Shown here: piece after piece, positions 35,734 through 44,779 of the stretch | Layout: each line of letters opens with the position of its first letter | Numbering within the stretch: the stretch's first letter is position 1 | NCBI RefSeq assembly: GCF_958979055.1 | Contig: NC_084891.1 | Span: 22,632,001 to 22,696,000, forward strand | Length of the DNA: 64,000 nt | Direction of reading: 5' to 3' | Origin: Alnus glutinosa | Lineage: Eukaryota > Streptophyta > Magnoliopsida > Fagales > Betulaceae | The notes under the pieces: generated by a model | Databases searched by the model: none | Told to the model about the DNA's origin: nothing | Seen by the model: only the letters and a program-made list of their open reading frames with translations | Position numbers and translations under genes: made by a program

Positions 35734-38583
35734 ATGGCTGAGCTTGAGAGGCCTGAGGTGATGTCCAAGGTCATAACCTTCCTGTCCTCTCTTTTCCAGC
35801 GCGTGGCAGAGTCCAACGACGTCGCATGCCAATTCGAGACGCAGAAGATCTCCGTCTTCCACGGCCTCTCCAGGCCCACCATCTCCATCCAGGGCTACCT
35901 CGAAAGGATCTTCAAGTACGCCAATTGTAGCCCGTCTTGCTTCATCGTTGCCTACGTTTATCTCGACCGATTCACGCAGCGGCAGCCCTCGCTGCCCGTC
36001 AATTCTTTCAATGTTCATCGCTTGCTCATTACCAGTGTATTGGTCTCTGCAAAGTTCATGGATGACATGTAAGTTCTCCTCAAACTTTCCTTCTTTATGA
36101 TCTTTGAGGTACTTAATTGATTTTCAATGATTTTTTCTTCTTTTTGGGGGGGTTTCCTGGTTGATCAAGTGGGACTTAATTCGCGTAACTGAAGTTTAAT
36201 GGTCTCTTGATTAGCCAACAGTTTTAATGGTCTCTCTCTTTCTCTCTTTCTCACTATCTCTATAATATTAGCGGAATTTCAGTCGTAAATTGAAAGAGTT
36301 ATCGCCTTTCCAGAGATTGGATCTTTTCTTCTTCTTCTTCTTGTGCAACCTGGGTTTCTTTTTCTTTCTCACGACGAGATGAATCTTCCCATCTTCTTTT
36401 TCTGGAATTTCTGGGTAATGCATTTGGATTTTTCTGCTCCAAATTCATGGAAATTTCCCTGGGGATTCCTTCAGTACTCCACTCCGCCCCACCCACGCGC
36501 GCGCAGAGTGATAGAGATTGCGATCTCAGTATTTTAGTAATAATATTATCTTGATAGAGAATGTGTGTTCGTTCCATTACTTCATAGTTCATGGTATTGG
36601 TTGAATTTTATGCTGACAAAATACGGACGAAAAAATCAATTCAATAATTTCTAATATATTCATGATATTTTAATAATAGTTAATTAACTTAGTGAAAATT
36701 CTAAAATGTGCAAATTAGGCGCATAATAGCACCACGGTTTGGAAACCACCACCGCCAAGAAAAGAAGACAGCCAATGTTACCTGTCTTTTACCAGACAGC
36801 CCACCTGAGATGTGGTCTTGCTGTCTCTGTGTGATAGGGCAGCTCTGAGAATTCCAGAGTTTTGTTAAAAGAAAAATGCAAGCAATGACAGCCTATTCCA
36901 GGCCATGCATTCTGTCCACTTTGGCTGTGTTTGAACTTATGAATTTTTTTTTTTTTTTTTTTTTTTTTTGGATAATTGCACCGTGGGTCCCTATGATATG
37001 CCATAATTATTTTTCACTCCCTATAATTTAATAAGTTTATGGGAGGTCCCTGTAGTATGCAATAATTACGTTTTACTCCCTGAATTGATTTTCCGTCCAC
37101 CATTTTGACGAAATCTGTTAGCCCTACACGTCAGCGCCACGTGTCGCCAATAAGATGGCGACACGTGTCCATGTTAATAAAAAAATAAATAAAAATACTT
37201 ATTTTTTAAAAAAAATTCAAATTCAAAAAAAAAAAAACAAAACAAAACAAAAAGATGGCGACACGTGGCGCTGACGTGGCATTTAACGGAATCTGTTAAA
37301 AAGTTTAACAGAATTTGACACCAGGGATCGATTTGTAATTATTGCATACTACATGGATCTCCCATGAACTTTTTAAACCATAGGGAGTGAAAAATAATTA
37401 TGGCATACCATAGGGACCAACGGTGCAATTATCCCTTCTTCTTTTTTTGGGGTATTTATAATATATTGGCATATAAAACAACTTACTTTTTAGCACCAAA
37501 GCATGGTGAAGATTTGCAGCCACTTTTTTATTTTAGCTAAAAATCAATTTTTTAATTACCCATTTTTCAAAGAAATTATCCAGATTTTTTTTAAAAAAAA
37601 AACTTTAGCTATCCACTTTTACTATTATATTTAAATATTATTTCTCAGTGGTTTTTATTATTCTTCAAGACGAGAAAAAATATTAGAGATTAAAAAAATA
37701 TGTTGTGTTTACATTTTGTGAGCACCAGAGTAGCTGACCAAATGTTTCTTCAAATTGATGAGCCAAATACAATTCATTTTAGTCTAATTTTAGCATCCGA
37801 CTAACCAAAATAATATTTGGCCACCAAATGAGAATGCTATTAAATATTCATACAAGATCCTCTGGTTTTTTTATTTTTATTTTAAAAGCTAACATGTTTG
37901 ATTGTATAATTTGTATTCTTCGCATACTTTCACTTCAAGTAAATATAAATAAGGAAGATATTTTAAAACCCTCTTTTGTTTTATCCGATTTTACCTTTTA
38001 GACTCCAGTTTTTAATTTGATAAATTAAGACTTCAGTTTACAAAGATTTTAAATCTAAGAATATCGTCTATTATCTTTCTCAACTAAATAACAAAAATTA
38101 TATAAAATACAATTGTCATTCTTATTAAATAATTTAAATTTTCAAAAAAATAAATAAATAAAATTGAAAATTGGGTTTGAAAAGTAAAATCATATAAAAA
38201 CTCAGGAAAATTCTGAAATATTTTCTCAAATAAATAAATAAATAATTTCATTGAAAAAACACATGATTCTCAATCATTTATTTCTGATATTATTTGTCTT
38301 TCTTTGGTTCAGGAATTACAACAATGCTTACTATGCTAAAGTTGGAGGAATCAGCACCACAGAAATGAACCTTCTTGAGGTGGACTTCTTATTTGGTTTG
38401 GGCTTCCAATTAAATGTGACACCCACAACCTTTTATACCTACTGTTCTTACCTCCAAAGAGAAATGCTGCTCAAATCCCCTCCACATTTCGTGGAACTTC
38501 CTCTAAATTTGGGAAGACCTCTAAAGTTCCATTGCTGCTTCAATGAAGATGATTCCACCCATCATAAGCAACTAGCTGTTTAG
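35734..38583 (+). CDS. CYCU4-1: U/P-type cyclin (CYCU4;1-like), two exons
   Basis: Exons are 35734-36068 (335 nt) and 38313-38583 (271 nt), GT-AG intron, 201 residues. Start MAELERPEVMSKVITFLSSL is the usual start of the family. The cyclin box spans about residues 30-150: VFHGLSRPTISIQGYLERIFKY, CSPSCFIVAYVYLDRF, SFNVHRLLITSVLVSAKFMDD across the splice into NYNNAYYAKVGGISTTEMN, then LEVDFLFGLGFQLNVTP. P/U-type cyclins bind A-type CDKs and are linked to phosphate and sugar signalling and to brassinosteroid-controlled division. The C-terminal tail after about 165 is divergent, as is usual. The 2.2-kb intron holds a foldback element and a CT-rich stretch. It looks intact. Confidence 0.94.
36970..37434. 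mobile_element. Foldback MITE in the cyclin intron
   Basis: The left end 'ggataattgcaccgtgggtc' faces its complement at the right end, where the arm reads 'ggtgcaattatcc'. The arms continue about 200 bp inward and include 'cgccacgtgtcgcc' and 'atggcgacacg' facing 'gatggcgacacgtggcg'. An A-rich spacer of about 60 bp forms the loop. The whole element can fold into one long hairpin. The same family is at 47764-48380, and single arms at 42055-42240 and 53347-53565. Confidence 0.85.
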
Positions 38584-38863
38584 GCACTTTTGCCCACTAT
38601 TTTGTGTCTTAAACTTGTAGGATTTTGGTATTACTTATTTGGACTTAGCCGGCCTGCAACTTAATTTGTAAGAAATTTCTATTTAGTTTGCAACCAGGGA
38701 GTCAAACTTTCCCGTTTGATTTCTTAGGCCCATTTGTCCATGGTCTCATTGTATAAACTCAAGCTCGCTTTGCCTGAGTTCCTACATATTCCCACTGTAC
38801 TTGATTCTGTTTAATGATATCGATTTCTTTTTTGGTTATGGATTTTCACTTAGGCTGCGTTTG
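38584..38863. other. Cyclin 3' UTR
   Basis: Sequence downstream of the stop codon, ending in typical AT-rich 3' flank. No other gene. Confidence 0.5.
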
Positions 38864-39064
38864 GAAACTGTAATTTCATAGATAAAAAGTGTCATTTTAA
38901 ACTAAATCATAAAAAATAAATCATTTAGAATTGCGTTTTTAAAAAATTACGATTTTAAAACATAAAACATCTGTCATGAGTGCTTTTTAAAAGACAATTT
39001 TTAAGACCAGCTACGATTTTGTCCAACGTGCTTAACTACGTTTTAAAATCGTAGGTATATTTTA
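38864..39064. repeat. MITE family A, copy 2, left part
   Basis: 'gctgcgtttggaaactgtaa', 'atagataaaaagtg' and 'aattgcgtttttaaaaaatt' match family A. It is interrupted by the Tourist-like insert at 39065, and family A-like sequence ('aaaatcacaaagtcaaa') resumes at 40518. Confidence 0.6.
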
Positions 39065-39290
39065 TGGTGCGTTTGGTTCGTAATATTATTCAATATTCGA
39101 ACCGGGTTTTTATTCAAAAACCCATATCCGGATCCAAGTTGAATAAAACCCATGGGTCACTTGAATAAAGTTTGAATAGTTTGAATAAACCCATCATATA
39201 TTTATTATTATTATTCTTTACCATACCAATCATTATACACAACTTTTCATACAATCCAATCATTTCCAATCATTTTATACTATTATAAAA

Positions 39291-40235
39291 GGATCCAGCT
39301 TCTATGCGGTACTAAAAAGTACCGCATATCTGCTGTGAAATATTATACGGCTGAGATGCAAACTAATGAATTTAAAGCAAACTCCGTGACTTCTCTGTTA
39401 CATGGTTTTCTCTCCCAAACTCTCATTCCTCTTCTTCTTCTTTTTCCTCACAGCTTCTCTTAAACAATTTACCCAGTAATATAGTTCATGCATTTCCCGA
39501 TGATCATAGCCCAACCCACTCCACCCAAATAAACTCCAACTTCGTCCTCGTTGCCCTCCTCCAGTCCCACTACACTGAGCTCGCCGAGCTCGACCATCGA
39601 GAAGGCCACCTTGTTGCAAACCTGCACGCTGTCAGCCGTCTAGATGGGGTGATCCAAGGAATCGAACAGTTCATAATCCCCGAGTCTGTACAGCAAGACT
39701 TCAACAATCGCCGGAGCCTCTGGGAAATCTCGGCCGTCAAACTAGTCGGAGCCGTGGAAATCGACCCCATAACGAACAGGTTGAGGAAACCGACACTGCT
39801 GAGGAAACTCGGTTCGGCGCCGGTTCTCCCAATATACTACGCGATGGCACCGGGTCCGTCCTTTATTCCGGCACCAGCACTGGGACCCGACGAGCCTCAC
39901 CACCACTTCAACGGTATGAGGCAATTCAACGATACGCTTCAATTGCCGCAGCATGTGGTGGCTCAGGAGGCAGATGGGTCAGTGAAGTTCGGGCAAGGCG
40001 AGGGGTCAGCGTACTTGTTCCATCCCGATATTTACATGGACGGAGAAGCTGGGCTGGGTTTGAGAGAAGCTCTGAGGAAGAAGAAGAGGCGGAAGAGGAA
40101 GAAGAGTTTAGGAGAGAAAACCATATAACAGAGAAGTTACAGAGTTTGCTTTAAATTCATTAGTTTGCATCTCAGCCGTATAATATTTCACAGCAGATAT
40201 GCGGTACTTTTTAGTACCGCATAGAAGCCGGATCC
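39291..40235. mobile_element. Pack-MULE with 9-bp target duplication
   Basis: Terminal inverted repeats of about 175 bp begin 'ggatccagcttctatgcggt' (left) and, as complement, 'ggatccggcttctatgcggt' (right), and are nearly identical. The exact 9-bp 'attataaaa' flanks both ends (39282-39290, 40236-40244). Long repeats and a 9-bp duplication are diagnostic of Mutator-like elements. There is no transposase. The interior carries a piece of a cellular gene (see 39475-40128), which makes it a Pack-MULE. Near each tip is a perfect hairpin, 'gcggtactaaaaagtaccgc'. Confidence 0.88.
39475..40128 (+). pseudogene. Captured fasciclin-like arabinogalactan protein fragment
   Basis: One open frame, without an ATG at its head, runs across the element interior. 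It reads QINSNFVLVALLQSHYTEL, then LDGVIQGIEQFIIPESVQQ, DFNNRRSLWEISAVK, DPITNRLRKP, VLPIYYAMAPGPSF and HHHFNGMRQF, then VVAQEADGSVKFGQGEGSAY and LFHPDIYMDG. These segments match plant FLA15-18-type fasciclin-like proteins in the right order, but most of both fasciclin domains is missing between them. No intron is visible. The frame runs into the right terminal repeat and ends with a basic tail. It is a chimeric, internally deleted transduplicate, not a working FLA gene. Confidence 0.8.
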
Positions 40236-40517
40236 ATTATAAAACACTTTTTTAAAACTTATCATATATTTTTTATTATTATTTTTTACCATACCAATCA
40301 TTATACACAACTTTTCATACAATCCAATCATTTCCAATCACTTTATACTATTATAAAACACTTTTTTCCAATTTTTCAAATTCAACACCCAAACACATAT
40401 TCAAAAGAATCTAAAATTATATTCAACATCCAAACACATTTTCATTGCCTTAAAATCCGTGATCAGATTCAAAATATTATTCATATTCGAAATATTCGAT
40501 ACCCAAACGCACCATTA

Positions 40518-41319
40518 AAATCACAAAGTCAAACTCATCCTTATTTATTTGTTTGCCAGAATGCTGGTCTACGTACCCTAATTGACGGCACTTACAGTCT
40601 GGCTAACATGATCGAGCTTAGATTTTCTTGTGAATTTTCTGGTGACGCGCGCACTGCTGGTGGCGCTGGGACATCAACGCCTCAACGGTGCCAGCCAGGC
40701 AAAGGCTGGATGACAACCTTGAATTTGTGGAGGGCAATAGCGACAAACTCATAATTTATAAAGACAAAATAAATTGGAAGAAAAAGTAAATGAAAGGAGT
40801 CAAAGGACTGCCTAATAATCTCGTTTACGGAAAATCAGAAGACAAGGAGCTACGACAATTAATTCCACATTGACAACTAAATTCTCAAACGATTAAAGCA
40901 TTGATTTTTTATTTCACACTAATTTTCTTTTTTCTTTTTTCTTTTTCTTTTTTATTTTTTATTTTTTTGTCACTTGCCTGGATAATCCAAACATGCATGG
41001 GAGAAGATAAAAGAATGAAATTATTTTCATGAAGGATGAGGGAGGTGTACTTTTAAACTTATTATTATTGTTGTATTAGTTATAAAAATGAAGATATGTG
41101 CTCCAGAAAATAAGTAGTCATTTCATTTTTATTTAAAAATAGTACAACATAAATTTGTTGTTTATATTTATTATGTATGAAGAATATTTTATAAGCCACC
41201 GTTTACATAAAACCACGTATTATCATGATTTTGTAGAATACTTATGTAAGAGTGAATTTAATGTTCTTGTATTTGTATTTAAGTTTTTTAAAATTAATAA
41301 ATGTAAAATCAATTCATAT
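40518..41319. other. Intergenic, no gene seen
   Basis: Continuation of family A sequence for about 30 bp, then AT-rich DNA with no supported feature. Confidence 0.45.
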
Positions 41320-41328
41320 GATTAGTTT

Positions 41329-42016
41329 GGATCCAACTTGTATGCGATAGTATAAACTACCGCATACATGCTGTTGCCAAAAACAATATCGTTTTGACAA
41401 TAAATATTACATTAAGTTTATTTCTCTCACTTGACAATAAATGTGCAATAAATGGTCACTAAATTTTCATACGGTTAATTTGATTCTTGCAACCCTTTTT
41501 CTTTATATTTGAGATAAATATTTTTTAGTGATATTAAAAAATAAAAAGTGGAAATTGTTCGTGTAATAAATTTTTAAGTTTTAAAAATTGATAATGTGAT
41601 ATAAAAAGTGAAAAATGAGTTGATTTTTTTGGAGAGCCAACCTAGGTTTTTTTCGGGAGAAGTGAATAAATAAATTAAAAAGAAAAAAAAAAAAAAAAAA
41701 AAGAGGAGAGGATAGAGTTGGCAAACGGAACCTAAGTCAGCTCTAAAAAAATCAACTTTAAAACATTCTATTTTTTTTTTTTACTTTTTATATCATATCA
41801 ATAATTTTTAAAACTTAAAAAGTTTATCTCTAAAAAAATTTATCTCAAATATAAAGAAAAAGGGTTGTAAGAATCAAATCAACCGTATGAAAATTTATTG
41901 AACATTTATTGCAAAGGGAGAGAAATCAACTTACTGTAATATTTATTGTCAAAACAACGTTATTTTTTGCAACAACATGTATACTGTAGTTTATACTATC
42001 GCATACAAGCCGGATC
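41329..42016. mobile_element. Mutator-like MITE, long inverted arms
   Basis: Starts 'ggatccaacttgtatgcg' and ends with the complement of 'gatccggcttgtatgcg'. The exact 9-bp 'gattagttt' flanks it (41320-41328, 42017-42025). The arms of about 300 bp are complementary with mismatches ('caaatataaagaaaaagggt' faces 'accctttttctttatatttg'). It is non-coding. Its tips and internal hairpin ('gcgatagtataaactaccgc') resemble those of the Pack-MULE, so the two belong to one family. Confidence 0.85.
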
Positions 42017-42054
42017 GATTAGTTTCAATTATAAATCGTTTCTTATGGCATAAA

Positions 42055-42240
42055 AAATAATTCAAAGGTCCTAGAAATATGATAAAATAATAATTTAGTC
42101 CCCGTAGTCAAATTCTGCCAATACTTGACTTATTCGTTAGTGTGCCACATCAGCATCAATAGAATGATGACACGTGTCACTTTTAATTTTAAAAAAATAC
42201 TAATATACTATAAATATAAATATAAAAAACCAAAAAACTT
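42055..42240. repeat. Single arm of the foldback family
   Basis: 'gtccccgtagtcaaattctg', 'gtgccacatcagcatcaata' and 'gatgacacgtgtcac' match one arm of 36970-37434. The facing arm is missing. Confidence 0.6.
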
Positions 42241-42461
42241 AAAAAAATAATTTTTTTAAAAAATAAAAAAGGAAAATAATCCATGAGTCATCTTTTCCAC
42301 ACAGGCTAGTCCAATAACCTCAATAGGACCAAACATTCTTTATACAGCAATCCGCCATCACTTTTGATAAAAGGCTTAATTAAGGTCCAATGGCCTCCTT
42401 TTTCAGTTTTTTGAAAGGTTTTTGTAATTAACCTTGAAATGCCTTTACAAAATGCTCGGCC

Positions 42462-42560
42462 CAGTGACTCTTTCTTTCAATGGATCAATATTCGGCCCGA
42501 ATAGTGATAATTAGGGTTTCCTACCCCAAAACCCTAACTCAACCCACTATAAATTCAGAG
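42462..42560 (+). promoter_or_regulatory. snoRNA cluster promoter: site II, telo-box, TATA
   Basis: A 'ggcccag' (complement of site II TGGGCC) at about 42469, 'ttcggcccga' at 42491, 'ttagggtttc' at 42511, telo-box 'aaaaccctaac' at about 42528, and TATA 'actataaattca' at about 42547. Telo-box plus site II with TATA is a known layout for plant snoRNA and ribosome-biogenesis genes. The same TATA word stands before the minus-strand cluster at 63.7 kb. Confidence 0.7.
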
Positions 42561-42756
42561 TTCGTGAGAGCTTCTTTACCACCACAGGCACCCGCACAAT
42601 TCGTTATCGTCTAGGGTTTCTTTCTATTCCCATTTTTTCTTATTGGGTCCTGTAAATTCTTCTTCTTATTGTTTGTTAATTTTATGTTTTGTTGTGTCTC
42701 TCTTTGTGTGTGTCCTTGCTTCTTTTTTTTTGTTTATGGGTAGAAGAGGATAGAAA

Positions 42757-42859
42757 GATCGCAGTGATGACCCCAAGAAATTCAAGCTCAACAGACCGGA
42801 ATGCAGGCTTCTCATATGGAGAACTTTGCGTGTCGACAACCCCGCTGAACTGAGCGATC
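42757..42859 (+). ncRNA. Box C/D snoRNA candidate A
   Basis: Box C GTGATGA (42764-42770) and box D CTGA (42850-42853) are bracketed by a perfect 6-bp terminal stem gatcgc/gcgatc (42757-42762 and 42854-42859). It is 103 nt. No clear internal D' box or rRNA target could be assigned by eye. It is the first member of a cluster of four behind a telo-box/TATA promoter. Confidence 0.7.
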
Positions 42860-43025
42860 TCTCACTCTCTCTATTCCTTTTTCTATTGATTTTTCAAAAA
42901 TCTAAAATTCATAGATGGCCAATTTCATTTTTTATTTAGTTCTTTTTTGGTAATAATGGCCTCCTGCATTTTCTCGGCAACCAAACAGATTATTTTGTTT
43001 GAGTTTATGTTGTGGGAAATTTGAA

Positions 43026-43126
43026 GGTTACGATGAGGATTCTAAGCTCCCTCTTCTGATTTTAAGTTTGAAGAGCGATAGCTGGCAGAATCGAACCTAT
43101 GACTTTAAAGCCACCACTGAGTAATC
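43026..43126 (+). ncRNA. Box C/D snoRNA candidate B
   Basis: Box C-like ATGAGGA (43033-43039), box D CTGA (43117-43120), stem ggttac/gtaatc with one G-U pair, and internal CTGA (43056-43059) as D'. Upstream of D' is 'agctccctctt', complementary to 18S rRNA around AGAGGGAGC. A second stretch 'gaatcgaacc' is complementary to the neighbouring 18S GGTTCGATTC, both from memory. A paralogue with the same boxes is at 63353-63459 on the minus strand, with conservation concentrated in these parts. That conservation is the best support for a functional RNA. Confidence 0.75.
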
Positions 43127-43251
43127 TTATTTTCCCACTTCAAATACTCTCGGCAGTTCGCTATGGTATTCTAGTATGGCGTACTTTTTTCAAATGTGTC
43201 TATTTGGGTTTTGATATTTATTTAGTTCTTTCTTATTTACTTATTAATTGT

Positions 43252-43339
43252 AGATTGGGATGAGGCACAATATTATAATCCAACACTTGATCTGAGATAT
43301 TCATTGTCGAGTGATGCTAAATAGTATGCTTCTGAATCT
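43252..43339 (+). ncRNA. Box C/D snoRNA candidate C, possible U29-like
   Basis: Box C-like GGGATGA (43257-43263), D' CTGA (43292-43295), C'-like GTGATGC (43311-43317), box D CTGA (43332-43335) and a 4-5 bp stem agat/atct. Just upstream of D' is 'aatccaacacttg', 13 nt complementary to 25S rRNA CAAGTGTTGGATT near the peptidyl-transferase region, as remembered. By the D+5 rule it would direct 2'-O-methylation of an A in CAAGTG, the site of yeast snR71 / U29-type guides. The U29 name is inference. Confidence 0.7.
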
Positions 43340-43542
43340 TCTTATGTATTTTTCAGGTTTTCGTTTCAATATTCTTGTTTTTTTCATTCAATTTTGGGTC
43401 TGCCTTAATCAGAGTGAAAGTGTTATTCATACAAGGATTTCACCTTTACCCAGCAGTTGAGGGTCTGCTGCACACACAAAGATTGGACCTGTTATACTAA
43501 TTGCAATTGTTCCTTAATCGTTGCAAGTGTGTGTCAACTTTG

Positions 43543-43639
43543 AATCATCATGTGATGAATTTGGAAAATCTTAGGACACCTTCCTACACAGTGTTCTTTA
43601 GCTGTGAATGAGAATAACATTTCCATTCTGATGATGATT
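43543..43639 (+). ncRNA. Box C/D snoRNA candidate D
   Basis: Perfect 8-bp terminal stem aatcatca/tgatgatt (43543-43550 and 43632-43639), box C GTGATGA (43552-43558) and box D CTGA (43628-43631). It is 97 nt. An internal CTGT followed by GTGAATGAG may be degenerate D'/C' boxes. The rRNA target is not identified. Confidence 0.75.
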
Positions 43640-44384
43640 TTATTTTATTTCCTTCATGTTTGGACTGAGATGGGTTGGTTGTTGTTTGTTAAGTTTCAAT
43701 GTTATTGGTAAGAATGCCCTTAAGAATGCCCTTATTGGTGGCTGGCTTGTGAAACTTCAGCTTCAAACCATTAAAGCATACTCTTTAAAATATTAGCTAA
43801 AAAATTCTCATTTTATTATTTCAAAATATCAAACACTCAAAATATTTCTTTATTTTAACAAAATTTTCCTTTTTTTATTAGTTGAAACACCAATCTCTCT
43901 CTGTTGTTTCTTCCCCTCAGTTTCCTCTCTCCTAGCCTCACCCATCTGAAACACTCAGCAGCTCATCAACTTCAAATCGACTCACTCATCAACTTCAAAT
44001 CGACTCTCCTAGACCCATATACCCCGCAGCTATTTCTTCTTCTTCCACTCTCTTGTCTAAATTCAATTCAATAACCAAATTACAAGTCTCCCACCCACTT
44101 GTATGACGAATAAAATGAGTAAACTGGAATTCAATCACCAAATTACCAGACTTGGACAATTATTTCGATTGATTTGTGAGGAAAGCACTGAATAAAGAGC
44201 AAGATTGAGGGGCAACGTATAGCTGGAGGGATGAGAGAGGAAGAAATGAATATAAAAGTAACTAAAATGAAGTTGAGAGGTAGAGAGTAGAAATCTGACA
44301 AGAGCTAGAATAGAGAAGCTTGATAAATTAGTGTATTTGAGACTTTTTCCTAAATTTTGTAAAAGGACTTAAAATAAAGAGCTT
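43640..44384. other. Intergenic, snoRNA gene 3' flank
   Basis: No gene seen. Around 43760-44340 an AT-rich stretch with 'atattagctaaaaaattctc' near one end and 'gagaagcttgataaatta' near the other resembles the MITE at 46389-46783 and is probably a decayed relative. Confidence 0.45.
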
Positions 44385-44665
44385 AATTCGATTTGGTTTG
44401 TGATTTTAAAATGTAGGGTTTAGAAAAAAAGTTTTAAAAAAATGTAGTTAATTGTTTGATAAAATTGCAATTTAATTTTTAAAATTATGCGTTTTTAAAA
44501 AAACATTATCTTACCTTTGATTGGAAAAGCAGATTTTCTATGATTTGAATCTGGTTTTTTAAATTGTAATTTTTAAAATCGCAATTTTCAAACGATTTAA
44601 ATTTCACAATTTAGTTTAAATTTGTTTTTATTATCTATGAGATTACAATTTTAAACTCACCATAA
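44385..44665. repeat. MITE family A, copy 3
   Basis: 'attatgcgtttttaaaaaaa', 'aatcgcaattttcaaacg', 'atttcacaatttagttt' and 'attatctatgagattacaat' show both orientations of the family A words, so both arms are present. Confidence 0.55.
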
Positions 44666-44730
44666 AAATGCTATAGGAGGGGTTGATAAAAGATAAGCTA
44701 GTTGTAATATGGAATAGGATCCTCTCTATT

Positions 44731-44779
44731 TCAAGGATGAGATGGAGATGGAGATGGAGATGGAGATGGAGATGGAGAT
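44731..44779. repeat. (GGAGAT)n hexanucleotide repeat
   Basis: About eight units of 'gatgga'/'ggagat'. It gives a short Met-Glu reading frame that is not taken as a gene. Confidence 0.95.

Larger units (their letters stand above)
39065..40514. mobile_element. Tourist-like MITE carrying a nested Mutator-like element
   Basis: Inverted ends: left 'tggtgcgtttggttcg', right the complement of 'tggtgcgtttgggtatcg'. The 3-bp TTA is duplicated (39062-39064 and 40515-40517), as for PIF/Harbinger MITEs. Without the insert at 39291-40235 it is about 500 bp. A block of about 100 bp ('ttaccataccaatcattata' to 'tactattataaaa') occurs on both sides of the insert in direct orientation, so the host element had an internal repeat. 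Confidence 0.75.

Noticed and set aside
35680-36018. 112-codon minus-strand frame
   Set aside because: Antisense shadow of cyclin exon 1.
43083-43126. tRNA-like A and B box words on the minus strand ('actcagtggt', 'ggttcgattctgcc'), also present in B'
   Set aside because: The distance is far too short for a tRNA, there is no anticodon or acceptor stem, and the conserved plus-strand C, D' and D boxes with a terminal stem explain the sequence better.
43026-43126. Naming snoRNA B as U14
   Set aside because: Pairing with the 18S region near the U14 site is suggestive, but the spacing of guide and D box does not follow U14 as remembered.
43450-43500. Possible H/ACA hairpin ('cagcag...ctgctg' followed by 'acaca')
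   Set aside because: Only one short hairpin and no second hairpin with an H box.
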